A stretch of 64,000 nt of DNA from Falsiroseomonas oleicola. Lineage in GTDB: Bacteria; Pseudomonadota; Alphaproteobacteria; Acetobacterales; Acetobacteraceae. Numbering within the stretch: the first letter of the stretch is position 1; every line of letters starts with the position of its first letter. The stretch is from NCBI RefSeq assembly GCF_019029495.1, contig NZ_JAERQM010000003.1, positions 367,098 through 431,097 on the forward strand, read 5' to 3'. The position numbers and the translations under genes are program-made. Below the pieces are notes generated by a model. The model searched no databases. It saw nothing but the letters and a program-made list of their open reading frames with translations, and was not told where the DNA came from. Shown here one piece after another: positions 23,912-32,268 of this stretch.

Positions 23912-25522
23912 GTGGACGACACCTATGATGCGGTGGTGCTGGGCAGCGGTGCCGCCGGGCTGACGGCGGCGCTGACCGCCGCGGTGTCCGGGCTGCGGGT
24001 GCTGGTGCTGGAGAAGACGGACCGGCTCGGCGGTACCAGCGCCATGTCCGGCGCCGGCACCTGGATTCCGGCGAACCATCATGCCGAGGCGGCCGGCATC
24101 GCCGACAGCCCGGAGGAGGCACTGGACTATATCCGCGCCGCCGCGCCGGAGGGCTGGGCGGTGACGGAGGATGCGCTGTGGCAGCGGCTGGTCACCGCCT
24201 CGCCCGCCATGCTGCGCTTCGTCGAGGCGCATTCGCCTTTGCGCTTCCGGCTGACGCCGGAGGGCGACCCGCTGCGCAACCTGCCCGGCGCCAAGCCGCG
24301 CGGGCGCATGCTGTCGCCATTGCCGCTCAGCCGGTGGCGCGCGGGGCGTTTTGCGTTTCGCATCCGGCGATCGACCATCCCCGAGATCTTCACCTATCAC
24401 GAGGCGGTGGAGACGGACCTCTATCACCATCCCTATCGCACGGCGGCAAAACTCTGGCCGCGGCTGGCCTGGCGGCTGCTGGTGAACAGCCGCGGCAAGG
24501 GCACGGCGCTGGTCACCGGGCTGCTGCGCGGCTGCCTGGATGCCGGGGTGCGGATCGAACATTCGGCGCGGGCGGTCGAATTGCTGCAGGACGAGACCGG
24601 CACGGTGACTGGCGTGGTGGTGACGCAACGCGGCACGCGCCGCACCATCCAGGCGCGGCGCGGCGTGGTGATCGCGACCGGCGGTTTCGAATGGGATGCG
24701 GCGCTGCGCGAGGCGCATTTTCCGGGGAAGGTCGATTATCTCGGCAGCCCGCCGGGCAATGAAGGCGATGGCCACCGCATGGCGGAAGCCGCCGGCGCGG
24801 CGCTGGCGCATATGGACCAGGCGACGCTGACGCCGGCCGTGCCCGTGCGGCATGAGGGGCACCTCATGGCGCGCCCCGTGCCCTTCCACACCGAGCCGAA
24901 TGCGATCCTGGTGAACCGCCACGCGGTTCGCTTCGTGAACGAACTGGTCTTCAATATCGGCGAGGCGATGGATGCGCGCGACGCTTCCGGCCAGCCGATC
25001 CACCTGCCCTGCTGGGTGATCGCCGATGCGCGGCTGCTGGAGCGGCTGCCGCCGGCGCGCTGGGCGGCGAAGGATGATTCGGGCTGGATGCACCGCGCCG
25101 GCAGCCTGGCCGAGCTGGCGCAGGCCATCGGCCTCGACCCTGCCGCGCTGGAGGCGACGGTGGCGCGCTACAACGCCGCCTGCGCCGCGCAGAAGGATGG
25201 CGATTTCGGCCGCCCCTCCGCCGCCGATGCCGCCGCCAGCGGCGACAAGCGGCGGCGCGGCGGGTTGCAGGCGCTCGAAAAGGCGCCGTTCCTGGCGATG
25301 CCCTTCAACCGCTCGATCCTCGGCACTAAGGGCGGCCCGCGCACGAACGATCAGGCGGAGGTGCTGCGTCCGGATGGCAGCGTGATCGCCGGGCTTTTCG
25401 CGGCGGGGGCGTCGAGCGCCAACCCGCTCGGCACCCGCGGCGTCGGCACCGGCACCACCATCGGGCCCTATATGGCCTGGGGCCATGTGGCGGGGCTGCG
25501 GCTGGCGCAGCGGAATCCGTGA
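23912..25522 (+). CDS. FAD-binding dehydrogenase (fumarate reductase flavoprotein / ketosteroid dehydrogenase-like)
   Basis: The 536-residue protein has the N-terminal FAD motif DAVVLGSGAAGLTAALTAAVSG, then LVLEKTDRLGGTSAMSGAG, RRGVVIATGGFEWD near residue 250, and the C-terminal GLFAAGASSANPLGTRGVGTG motif typical of the FAD_binding_2 family (KstD, urocanate reductase, fumarate reductase). The start is GTG 23912, two bases after the Bug gene. No signal peptide is present, so it is cytoplasmic. The substrate is probably a 2,3-dehydrogenatable acid or ketone, but no closer call is possible. Confidence 0.87.
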   Translation: MDDTYDAVVLGSGAAGLTAALTAAVSGLRVLVLEKTDRLGGTSAMSGAGTWIPANHHAEAAGIADSPEEALDYIRAAAPEGWAVTEDALWQRLVTASPAMLRFVEAHSPLRFRLTPEGDPLRNLPGAKPRGRMLSPLPLSRWRAGRFAFRIRRSTIPEIFTYHEAVETDLYHHPYRTAAKLWPRLAWRLLVNSRGKGTALVTGLLRGCLDAGVRIEHSARAVELLQDETGTVTGVVVTQRGTRRTIQARRGVVIATGGFEWDAALREAHFPGKVDYLGSPPGNEGDGHRMAEAAGAALAHMDQATLTPAVPVRHEGHLMARPVPFHTEPNAILVNRHAVRFVNELVFNIGEAMDARDASGQPIHLPCWVIADARLLERLPPARWAAKDDSGWMHRAGSLAELAQAIGLDPAALEATVARYNAACAAQKDGDFGRPSAADAAASGDKRRRGGLQALEKAPFLAMPFNRSILGTKGGPRTNDQAEVLRPDGSVIAGLFAAGASSANPLGTRGVGTGTTIGPYMAWGHVAGLRLAQRNP

Positions 25523-25526
25523 GGGA

Positions 25527-26816
25527 TCAGCCGAAGGCCAGTGACGGCAGCCAGGTGGCGATGCCGGGAAACAGGCAGAGCAGCGCCACGCCCACCAGCA
25601 ACGCGATCCAATAGGGCAGCGCGGCCAGTGCCGCCTCGCCCAGCTTCACCTCGCCGCCGGTAATGCCGACGAGCACAAAAAGGTTCATGCCGACGGGCGG
25701 CGTCAGCATGCCGACCTCGATCATCAGCGTGACGACGACGCCGAGCCACACTGCGTCGAACCCCACGCCGGTCAACAGGGGAAAAACCAGCGGCAGGGTC
25801 ATGATCATCATCGACAGCCCGTCGAAGAACACGCCGAGCAGCAGATAGACCGCGACGACCACCGCCAGCAGCAGCCATCGTGAAAGCCCCCATTCGCCGA
25901 CGGTCGCGAGCAATTGCTGCGGCAGCCCGAGCAGGCTGATCGCCTGCGCCAGCACCAGCGCGCCGATGAACACCATGGCGATGACGGCGAAGGTCCGCAC
26001 CGTGCCCATCAGCGATGCGCCAACGCCGCGCCAGTCCAGCTCGCCCATCGTGAAGCCGAGCAGCAGCGCGGCGGCGACGCCCACCCCCGCCGCCTCGGTC
26101 GGCGTGGCGAGGCCCGCAAAAAGGCTGCCGAGCACGGCGACGATCAGCACGATCAGCGGCAGAACACCGACCAGCCCGCGCAGCGCCTGCCCCAGCGCCA
26201 CGCGCCTTTCGGCTGGTGCGAATTCCGGGTTGCGCAGGGCGGCCACCAGGATCCAGGCCATGAACAGCGCCGCCATCATCAGCCCCGGCAGCACCCCGGC
26301 CAGGAACAGCCGCCCGATCGAGGTATCGGTCAGCGCGCCATAGATCAGCAGCGACAGCGAGGGCGGAATCAGCAGCCCGAGCGTGCCGCCGGCCGCCAGC
26401 GTGCCCACCGTCTGCGCCCGGTCATAGCCGCGCGATTTCAACTCGGGATAGGCGACCGACCCCACCGCCGCGGCCACCGACATCGAACTGCCCGAGACCG
26501 CGCCGAACACCGCGCAGACCGCGATATTGGTGTGCAGCAGCCCGCCCGGCAGCCGCGCAAAAATCGGCGCCAAAGCGCGATAGACGCCCCGCGCGAGGCC
26601 GGAGGCCACCAGCAATTCGCCGAGCAGGATGAACAGCGGAATCGCCGTCAGCGTGAACTCGTTCAGCGTGTTCCAGACGGTCTGCACGCCGATGCGCGTG
26701 GAGCCGCCGGCGAAGAAATGCAGGATGGCGAAGCCCGTCAGCCCCAGCGCCGCGCCGAGCACCGCGCCAGACAGCACGGTCGCCGTGACCATGCCCAGAA
26801 GAAAAGTCCAGATCAC
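25527..26816 (-). CDS. dctM: TRAP transporter large permease (DctM type)
   Basis: This is the main transport subunit of a sodium- or proton-driven organic acid importer. The 429-residue protein is almost entirely hydrophobic, with about 12 predicted membrane segments. It contains SGSSMSVAAAVGSVAYPELKSRGY, LIPPSLSLLIYG and the C-terminal LTPPVGMNLFVL motif, all diagnostic for DctM. Its start overlaps the stop of the small permease by four bases. It converges on the flavoprotein gene, with a four-base gap. Confidence 0.93.
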   Translation of the reverse strand: MIWTFLLGMVTATVLSGAVLGAALGLTGFAILHFFAGGSTRIGVQTVWNTLNEFTLTAIPLFILLGELLVASGLARGVYRALAPIFARLPGGLLHTNIAVCAVFGAVSGSSMSVAAAVGSVAYPELKSRGYDRAQTVGTLAAGGTLGLLIPPSLSLLIYGALTDTSIGRLFLAGVLPGLMMAALFMAWILVAALRNPEFAPAERRVALGQALRGLVGVLPLIVLIVAVLGSLFAGLATPTEAAGVGVAAALLLGFTMGELDWRGVGASLMGTVRTFAVIAMVFIGALVLAQAISLLGLPQQLLATVGEWGLSRWLLLAVVVAVYLLLGVFFDGLSMMIMTLPLVFPLLTGVGFDAVWLGVVVTLMIEVGMLTPPVGMNLFVLVGITGGEVKLGEAALAALPYWIALLVGVALLCLFPGIATWLPSLAFG

Positions 26817-27307
26817 AGATGCTGCGCCTTCTCCGCCGGCAGCGGCCGCAGCGCCGCCCAGGCCGCGACCAGCCCCGTAAGGGCCATCCCCGCCGGGGCC
26901 AGCGCCACCCAGGGGGCCAGCGGCAGCCGCGCCTGTTCACTCATCAGCGACAGGCGCCATGTGAACTCGGCCAGCCCGTAGCTCTCCCAGGCGAATATCG
27001 CGCAGAAGGCCACCATGATGCCCTGCCCCAGAACCCAGGCGACACGACGCCCCAATGGCGGCAGCTTATCGGTCAACAGCGTCACCCGGATATTCGCATT
27101 GCCTGCCATGGCGAAGGGCAGCGCGAGAAAGGCCAGCGCGGAGAGCAGCAGCCCGGCCAGTTCCTCGGTGAACCAGAAGGGCGCGGCGACGGCGTAGCGC
27201 ATCACCACCGCCGCCACGACCAGCCCGAGAATGCCCGCGCAGGCCGCCGCCGAAAGGGCGAGCAGCGCGCGGGAAATCGCCAGCAAAGCGCGGTCGATCC
27301 GACCCAA
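26813..27307 (-). CDS. dctQ: TRAP transporter small permease (DctQ type)
   Basis: The 164-residue membrane protein has four hydrophobic segments, the expected DctQ topology. It contains the family-like stretch PFWFTEELAGLLLSALAFLALP, in which W/E residues before helix 2 are typical. It works with DctM to bring in the ligand delivered by DctP. It overlaps dctM by four bases and starts one base after the dctP stop, which confirms a three-gene dctP-Q-M operon on the minus strand. Confidence 0.9.
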   Translation of the reverse strand: MGRIDRALLAISRALLALSAAACAGILGLVVAAVVMRYAVAAPFWFTEELAGLLLSALAFLALPFAMAGNANIRVTLLTDKLPPLGRRVAWVLGQGIMVAFCAIFAWESYGLAEFTWRLSLMSEQARLPLAPWVALAPAGMALTGLVAAWAALRPLPAEKAQHL

Positions 27308-27308
27308 C

Positions 27309-28319
27309 TCAGTTGGCGCCGAGGGCCGACTGGATGCGGCTGCGCCAGGCGGGGCCCTGGCCGCCGGCCTCCCGCATCAGGGTCTCCCAGGTCGCCATGG
27401 CGGCGGTGCGGATCGCCTGCTGCTCGGCTTCGGAGAAGGTCGGGTAGAAGGTCACGCCCTGGCCGCGCAGACGCTCGCGGGAGGTTTCGTCATCCGCCGC
27501 ATCCTGTTCGAAGCGGGCGCTGCGCTGCTCGATGGCGGCGGCGGAGGCCTGGAGCGCCGCGCGGTTCTCGGCCGACAGCGCCCGGAAGCGCGCCTGGTTG
27601 GCCAGGAGGATGTAGGGCGTGGGCGGGAAGGCGAAGCCGGTGCTGGTGGCGTGCTTCGCCACCTCCTGCAGGCTGATGGTGTGGACGATGCGCGGCGGGT
27701 ACAGCGCGCAATCCACCACACCGGTCTGCATCGCCGCATACAACTCCTGCTGCGGCACGATCTGCGCGGCGACGCCGAGCGCGCGGAAGGTCTCCACCTG
27801 CTCCCGCGATCCGACGCGCAGCTTCACGCGCTTCAATTCCTCCAGCGTGCGGACCGGGCTGCGGCAGAAGATGGCGGCGTCCAGCAGGCCGAGCTGCATA
27901 TAGCCCACCGGCTCGATGTTCCAGCGGCGGATGCCCTGGTTCAGGCTCTCCTGAAGCGCCGGCATCACCCGGTTCAGCTCCTGCGCATTGCGGATCAGGC
28001 CGAAGACCAGGATGGAGGACATGGCGGCATCGTCGCGGCCGAGGAAGGGCGGCCAGATGAAGCTCATCTCCGGCGTCGCGCCCTGCATGGTGCGCAGCAT
28101 GTCGGCGTCCCGCAGGTTCATGGCATTGCCCTCGAAGACATTGAGGGTGAAGCGGCCATTGCTGCGCGTGCGCAGTTCCGTGGCGAGGTCGCGGACATGC
28201 TGGCTCTCGATGCGCGTCGGCGCGTAGCTGTTGTGGAAGCGCCATTCCACATTCTGCGCCTCGGCCGCACCGCCCAGGCCGAACAGGGCGGCCATCGCGC
28301 CCAGCATCCACTTCCGCAT
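27309..28319 (-). CDS. dctP: TRAP transporter periplasmic binding protein (DctP type)
   Basis: The 336-residue protein starts at 28319 (MRKWMLGAMAALFG) with a signal peptide ending EAQN. It begins the mature part with VEWRFHNSYAPTRIESQHV and has the conserved ligand-binding arginine region LKRVKLRVGSREQ, then VPQQELYAAMQTGVVDCA. The open frame upstream is an artefact of high GC. The ligand is unknown, most likely an organic acid. It is the first gene of the dctPQM operon, with the divergent M24 peptidase 86 bases away. Confidence 0.92.
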   Translation of the reverse strand: MRKWMLGAMAALFGLGGAAEAQNVEWRFHNSYAPTRIESQHVRDLATELRTRSNGRFTLNVFEGNAMNLRDADMLRTMQGATPEMSFIWPPFLGRDDAAMSSILVFGLIRNAQELNRVMPALQESLNQGIRRWNIEPVGYMQLGLLDAAIFCRSPVRTLEELKRVKLRVGSREQVETFRALGVAAQIVPQQELYAAMQTGVVDCALYPPRIVHTISLQEVAKHATSTGFAFPPTPYILLANQARFRALSAENRAALQASAAAIEQRSARFEQDAADDETSRERLRGQGVTFYPTFSEAEQQAIRTAAMATWETLMREAGGQGPAWRSRIQSALGAN

Positions 28320-28405
28320 TGTCCCCACTCCACCAAGGTTACGCGAACGATAGGGGGCGGAGGCCGGCGTTGACAATCGCCGGCCAGGGGCAACCCTATG
28401 TAACC

Positions 28406-29653
28406 ATGTCAGGACATATCGACCGGGCGCGCGCGGCGCGGCTGATGCAGGTGGCGGGGCTCGATGCGCTGGTGCTGGCCGCGCCCGAGAGCTTCCGCTG
28501 GGCCACCGGGGCGCCGGCCGGCGTGGCGGCGAATTGGCGGCGGCTGGGGGCGGCGCTGGCGGTGGTGCCGGCGGACCCGGCGCGGCCGGTGGGGGTGGTG
28601 GTGACCGACCTGTTCGCCGGGGCGGCGGAGGCGGCGGGCTGCGCGCCACTGCATCGCCACGCCATCTGGCCGGAAACCGGCGACCTCCGCCCCTTCCTGC
28701 CCTTCGCGGGCGATGCGGCGAGCCTGGTGGCGCGCGCCACCGCCGACCGGCCTCCGGGCTTCGCCCGCCCCGCCACCTTCGACCGCGCGACGGCGCTGGC
28801 CGCGTTGCGCGCCCTGCTCACCGACCAGGGCCTTTCGAACGCCCGGCTGGGTGTGGAGCTTTCGGCGGTGCCGGCGGCCGATCTGTCGGCGCTGGAGGCG
28901 GCCGTCACGCCGGCCCGGATGGTCGATGCCTCGCTGATGGTGGAACGGCTGCGCGCCCATAAATCGCCGGCCGAGATCGCGCTGCTGCGGGAGGCCGGGC
29001 TGATCACCGAGGCCGCCCTGCTCAGCCTGCTGCCCGAGATCCGCCAGGGCGCGACGCGGGATGCGCTGGGGCAGCGTTTCCTCGAACTGGTGCGGCGGGT
29101 GGCGCAGCAGCGCGGCACGCCCTCGGTGACGGCCTGGGAATATGTCGGCTTCGGCGCCTCCCCCTGGTCCAGCCCGGGCGGCATCGCGCCCGGCGATGTG
29201 GTGAAGGTGGATGTCGGTGCCGTGGTCGGCGGCTATTCGGCCGACCTCGCCCGCACCTTCACCTGCGGCGCGCCCGCCCCCCAGGCGCGGCAGGTGCATG
29301 CCGCGCTGCGCCAGGCTTTCGAGATCGGCCGGGCGATGTTCCGCCCCGGCGCGGCGTTGCGCGACATCCATGCCGCCTGCCTCGGCGCCATGCGGGATGC
29401 CGGCTTTCCCAGCTATGCGCGGGGCCATTTCGGCCATGGCCTCGGCGCCTCCATCTGGTCGGAGGAATTTCCCTATACCGCCGCCGACAGCGACGTGGTG
29501 CTGGAGGCGGGGATGGTGATGGCCTTCGAACTGCCCTGGTACCTGGACGGCCTCGGGGGCTTCATCGTCGAGGACGTGCTGCTGGTCACGGAGCAGGGGG
29601 CGGAGACCCTGGCCGGCGGCGGCCTGCCCCACGCCCTGGTGGAATTACCCTGA
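28406..29653 (+). CDS. M24 family metallopeptidase (Xaa-Pro peptidase-like)
   Basis: The 415-residue protein has an N-terminal creatinase-like domain and a C-terminal pita-bread domain. Metal ligands are visible: two Asp in VKVDVGAVVGGYSADLARTF, His in GHFGHGLGASIWSEE, Glu in MVMAFELPWYL and Glu in GGFIVEDVLLVTE. All five needed for a dinuclear site are present. ATG 28406 (MSGHIDRARAARL) gives the expected N-terminus. The gene lies between a TRAP operon and a Bug gene. It may be a dipeptidase, or a creatinase-type amidinohydrolase acting on an imported compound. Confidence 0.87.
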   Translation: MSGHIDRARAARLMQVAGLDALVLAAPESFRWATGAPAGVAANWRRLGAALAVVPADPARPVGVVVTDLFAGAAEAAGCAPLHRHAIWPETGDLRPFLPFAGDAASLVARATADRPPGFARPATFDRATALAALRALLTDQGLSNARLGVELSAVPAADLSALEAAVTPARMVDASLMVERLRAHKSPAEIALLREAGLITEAALLSLLPEIRQGATRDALGQRFLELVRRVAQQRGTPSVTAWEYVGFGASPWSSPGGIAPGDVVKVDVGAVVGGYSADLARTFTCGAPAPQARQVHAALRQAFEIGRAMFRPGAALRDIHAACLGAMRDAGFPSYARGHFGHGLGASIWSEEFPYTAADSDVVLEAGMVMAFELPWYLDGLGGFIVEDVLLVTEQGAETLAGGGLPHALVELP

Positions 29654-29742
29654 GGCGTCTTCACGCCGGTTTGTTACAGTCCAGCCTTCCTGTCGTTTTG
29701 CTGCGGTGCAATATTGGCGAAAATATACCGAAGGATGAGCTG

Positions 29743-30726
29743 ATGATGACGGCGCGTCTGGTCAGGGGGCGGCGGCCTTTGCTGCTGACGGCTGGTGCCG
29801 GGCTGCTTGCCGCGCCCGCCTTGGCCCAGGCGCCCTGGCCGCAGCGCGCGGTGCGGCTGGTGGTGCCCTTCCCGGCCGGTGGCGGCACCGATGTGGTGGC
29901 GCGGATCTACGCGGCGAAGATGGGCGCCTTGCTCGGCCAGCCGATGGTGGTGGACAATCGTGGCGGCGCCGGCGGCAATTTCGGCATCGAGCATGTGGTC
30001 CGCTCGCCGGCCGACGGCCATGCGCTGGTGCTGTCCTCCAACGGCCCGGTGGCGGTGAACCGCTACCTGTATCGCGACCTGCCCTTCGATCCGTCGCGCG
30101 ACCTGGCGCCGGTCAGCCTGACTTTCCGCATCGAACAGGCGCTGGTGGTGCGGCCCGACCTGCCGGTGGCCAGCCTGGCCGAATTCATCGCCCTGGCGCG
30201 GCGGCAGGAACTGCATTGGGGCTCCGGCGGCACCGGCAGCACGCTGCATCTGGCGGGGGAACTGTTCAACCTGCGCGCCGGGGTGAAGCTGGCGCATGTG
30301 CCCTATCGCGGCTCCGCCCCCGCAACCAACGACCTGCTTGCCGGCACGATCGATGCGATGTTCGACAGCCTGCCTTCCTGCGTGCCGCTGATCCGCGCCG
30401 GGCGCGTTCGGGTTCTGGCGCTCTGCGCCGCCCGGCGCCACCCGCTGCTGCCGGAGGTGCCGACGATGCGGGAGGCGGGGGTGGCGGATTATGCGACCGG
30501 CACCTGGGGCGCGGTCTTCGCCCCCAGCGGAACCCCCGCGCCGGTCATCGCCCGGCTGGCCGCCGCCACCCGCCAGGCGCTGGCCGATCCGGCAACGCGG
30601 GACCAGCTCGCCCGCGCCGGCGGCGATGCCGAATCCTCGACGCCGGAGGAACTGGCCGCCCTGCTGCGGACCGAGATCGCCATGTGGGGCCAGGTGGTGC
30701 GGGAGGCGGGGATCACCGCCGGCTGA
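29743..30726 (+). CDS. Bug/TctC family periplasmic binding protein (3 of 7)
   Basis: The 327-residue protein (start ATG 29743; ATG 29746 also possible) has a signal peptide ending LAQA and the family motifs WPQRAVRLVVPFPAGGGTDVVA, VVDNRGGAGGNFGIEHVV and VPYRGSAPATNDLLAG. AAGGATGAG precedes the start. It is 89 bases after the M24 peptidase and converges on a DeoR regulator. The 89-base gap has unusually AT-rich sequence (gcaatattggcgaaaatata), a likely promoter region. Confidence 0.92.
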   Translation: MMTARLVRGRRPLLLTAGAGLLAAPALAQAPWPQRAVRLVVPFPAGGGTDVVARIYAAKMGALLGQPMVVDNRGGAGGNFGIEHVVRSPADGHALVLSSNGPVAVNRYLYRDLPFDPSRDLAPVSLTFRIEQALVVRPDLPVASLAEFIALARRQELHWGSGGTGSTLHLAGELFNLRAGVKLAHVPYRGSAPATNDLLAGTIDAMFDSLPSCVPLIRAGRVRVLALCAARRHPLLPEVPTMREAGVADYATGTWGAVFAPSGTPAPVIARLAAATRQALADPATRDQLARAGGDAESSTPEELAALLRTEIAMWGQVVREAGITAG

Positions 30727-30728
30727 AC

Positions 30729-31508
30729 CTACGCCAGCAGGATCGTGACGCCCGCCTGTTCCAGCGCCCGGCCCAGCTTCGGCGGCGCCGCCGCATCGGT
30801 GACGAGGGTGGCGAAATCCCGGGCCGGGGCGATGCGGATCAGCGCGTCGCGGCCGAACTTCTCCGCATGGCACAGCAGCACCGTGCGCCGGGCGGCGGCC
30901 ATGGCGGCGCGCTTGATGGCCACCTTCTCCGGGTCGAAATCCATCGGGCTGCCGGCGGCGTCGAAGCCCGAACAGGCGAGCACCGCCACATCCAGCGACA
31001 GCGCCGCCAGCGCGCCGGCCGTCTCCGCGCCCACCAATGATCCGTCGCCGCCGCCCAGCCGCCCGGGCAGCACATGCACCGCCGGATGCTCGGCACGGGC
31101 GAAGGCCAGGGCCGCGACCATGGAGTTGGTAAAGACGCGGTCGCCACCGCGCGCTGCCAGCGCCACCGCGGCGGCTTCGACCGTGGTGCCGACATCGAGG
31201 AAGATCGACTGGCGCGGCGGCAGATGCGCGGCCAGGGCCGCGCCGATGCGGGATTTCGCCGCCGGGTCGCGTTCCCGCTTCTCCGCATAGCCGAGCCGCA
31301 CCGCGCCCACCGGCCCGGCACCGCCATGGAAGCGCTGCAACAGCCCGGCCTGGGACAGGTGGATGATATCCCGCCGCGCCGTCTGGGCGGAGATGCCGAA
31401 GCGCCGGGCCAGCGCCTCGATGGTGGCGAAACCCTGTTCGGCGACCAGGCGCAGGATGGCCTGCTGGCGGGGGTTGGGCGCGGCGTCTTGCTCGGGCGGC
31501 AGGTCCAT
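30729..31508 (-). CDS. DeoR/GlpR family transcriptional regulator
   Basis: The 259-residue protein has the DeoR N-terminal helix-turn-helix (ATIEALARRFGISAQTARRDI, then LSQAGLLQRFHGGA) and the C-terminal sugar-phosphate sensing fold (FLDVGTTVEAAAVAL, RVFTNSMVAALAFA, ACSGFDAAGSPMDFDPEKVAIKRAAM). ATG 31508 gives a normal length. It is divergent from the SLOG gene and the Ugp-type importer, with 73 bases between, so it probably represses that operon and responds to a phosphorylated sugar or glycerol derivative. Confidence 0.92.
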   Translation of the reverse strand: MDLPPEQDAAPNPRQQAILRLVAEQGFATIEALARRFGISAQTARRDIIHLSQAGLLQRFHGGAGPVGAVRLGYAEKRERDPAAKSRIGAALAAHLPPRQSIFLDVGTTVEAAAVALAARGGDRVFTNSMVAALAFARAEHPAVHVLPGRLGGGDGSLVGAETAGALAALSLDVAVLACSGFDAAGSPMDFDPEKVAIKRAAMAAARRTVLLCHAEKFGRDALIRIAPARDFATLVTDAAAPPKLGRALEQAGVTILLA

Positions 31509-31581
31509 GGAAGGTTTCTTACATTCTGTGCTTGCCTTGCGGCAAGTTCCGGTGCTGCCATCCGCCTGGGAGAGACGACCA

Positions 31582-32208
31582 ATGGACCTTCGACTGCACG
31601 AACAGGCGGGCGATGTCACCCTGCAACACGGCGCGCGGGTCTTCGACCCCTGGCGGCTGGAATGGGCCGAGGCGACGCCGCGCCCGGGCGGGGTGGAGGT
31701 GACGCCGGAAGCGGCGCTCGCGGCCCTGTCCGCCGCCCGGAAACTGCGCGGCGTGCCGGTGGCGGTGATCGGGCCGCGGGAGGCGGGGGCGGAGGAGCTG
31801 CGCCTGGCCGAGGCGGTCGGTGCCGGTCTCGCCCGCTGCGGGCTGGTGCTGCTGTGTGGCGGCAAGAATGGCGCGATGGAGGCCGCCTGCCGCGGCGCGC
31901 AGCGGCAGGGCGGGCTGACCATCGGGCTGCTGCCGGACGAGGAATGGCCGGCCGCCAATGACCATGTGATGGTGCCGCTGGCCACCGGCATCGGCCCGGC
32001 CCGCAACGCCATCCTGGCCCGCGCGGCCGTCGCGCTGATCGCCGTCGGCGGCGCCTATGGCACCATTTCCGAAATGGCCCTGGCCATGCAGTTCAACCGC
32101 CTGGTGCTGGCCTTGCCGCCGGCGCCGGAGGTTCCCGGCGTCGTCCGCTGCCCGACGCCGGAGGATGCGCTGCGCCGCGTCGCGATGCACCTGCTGCGCA
32201 TGTCATGA
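31582..32208 (+). CDS. SLOG/LOG-like Rossmann protein (TIGR00725-type)
   Basis: The 208-residue protein has a nucleotide-binding fold: VAVIGPREAGAEE, then LVLLCGGKNGAMEAACRGA and IAVGGAYGTISEMALAM. These match the SLOG superfamily branch that includes the TIGR00725 proteins and is related to lysine-decarboxylase-like LOG enzymes. The strict LOG motif PGGxGTxxE appears as VGGAYGTISE. About 50 extra N-terminal residues (MDLRLHEQAGDVTLQHGARV) precede the core. It is the first gene of a run leading into an ABC sugar importer and faces a DeoR regulator. Its biochemical role is unknown. Confidence 0.8.
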   Translation: MDLRLHEQAGDVTLQHGARVFDPWRLEWAEATPRPGGVEVTPEAALAALSAARKLRGVPVAVIGPREAGAEELRLAEAVGAGLARCGLVLLCGGKNGAMEAACRGAQRQGGLTIGLLPDEEWPAANDHVMVPLATGIGPARNAILARAAVALIAVGGAYGTISEMALAMQFNRLVLALPPAPEVPGVVRCPTPEDALRRVAMHLLRMS

Positions 32209-32268
32209 AACGATCATTCGCCAAGGTCATGGAAGTTTTCGTAAACGCGCCGCAGCAAAGGATGCCCC

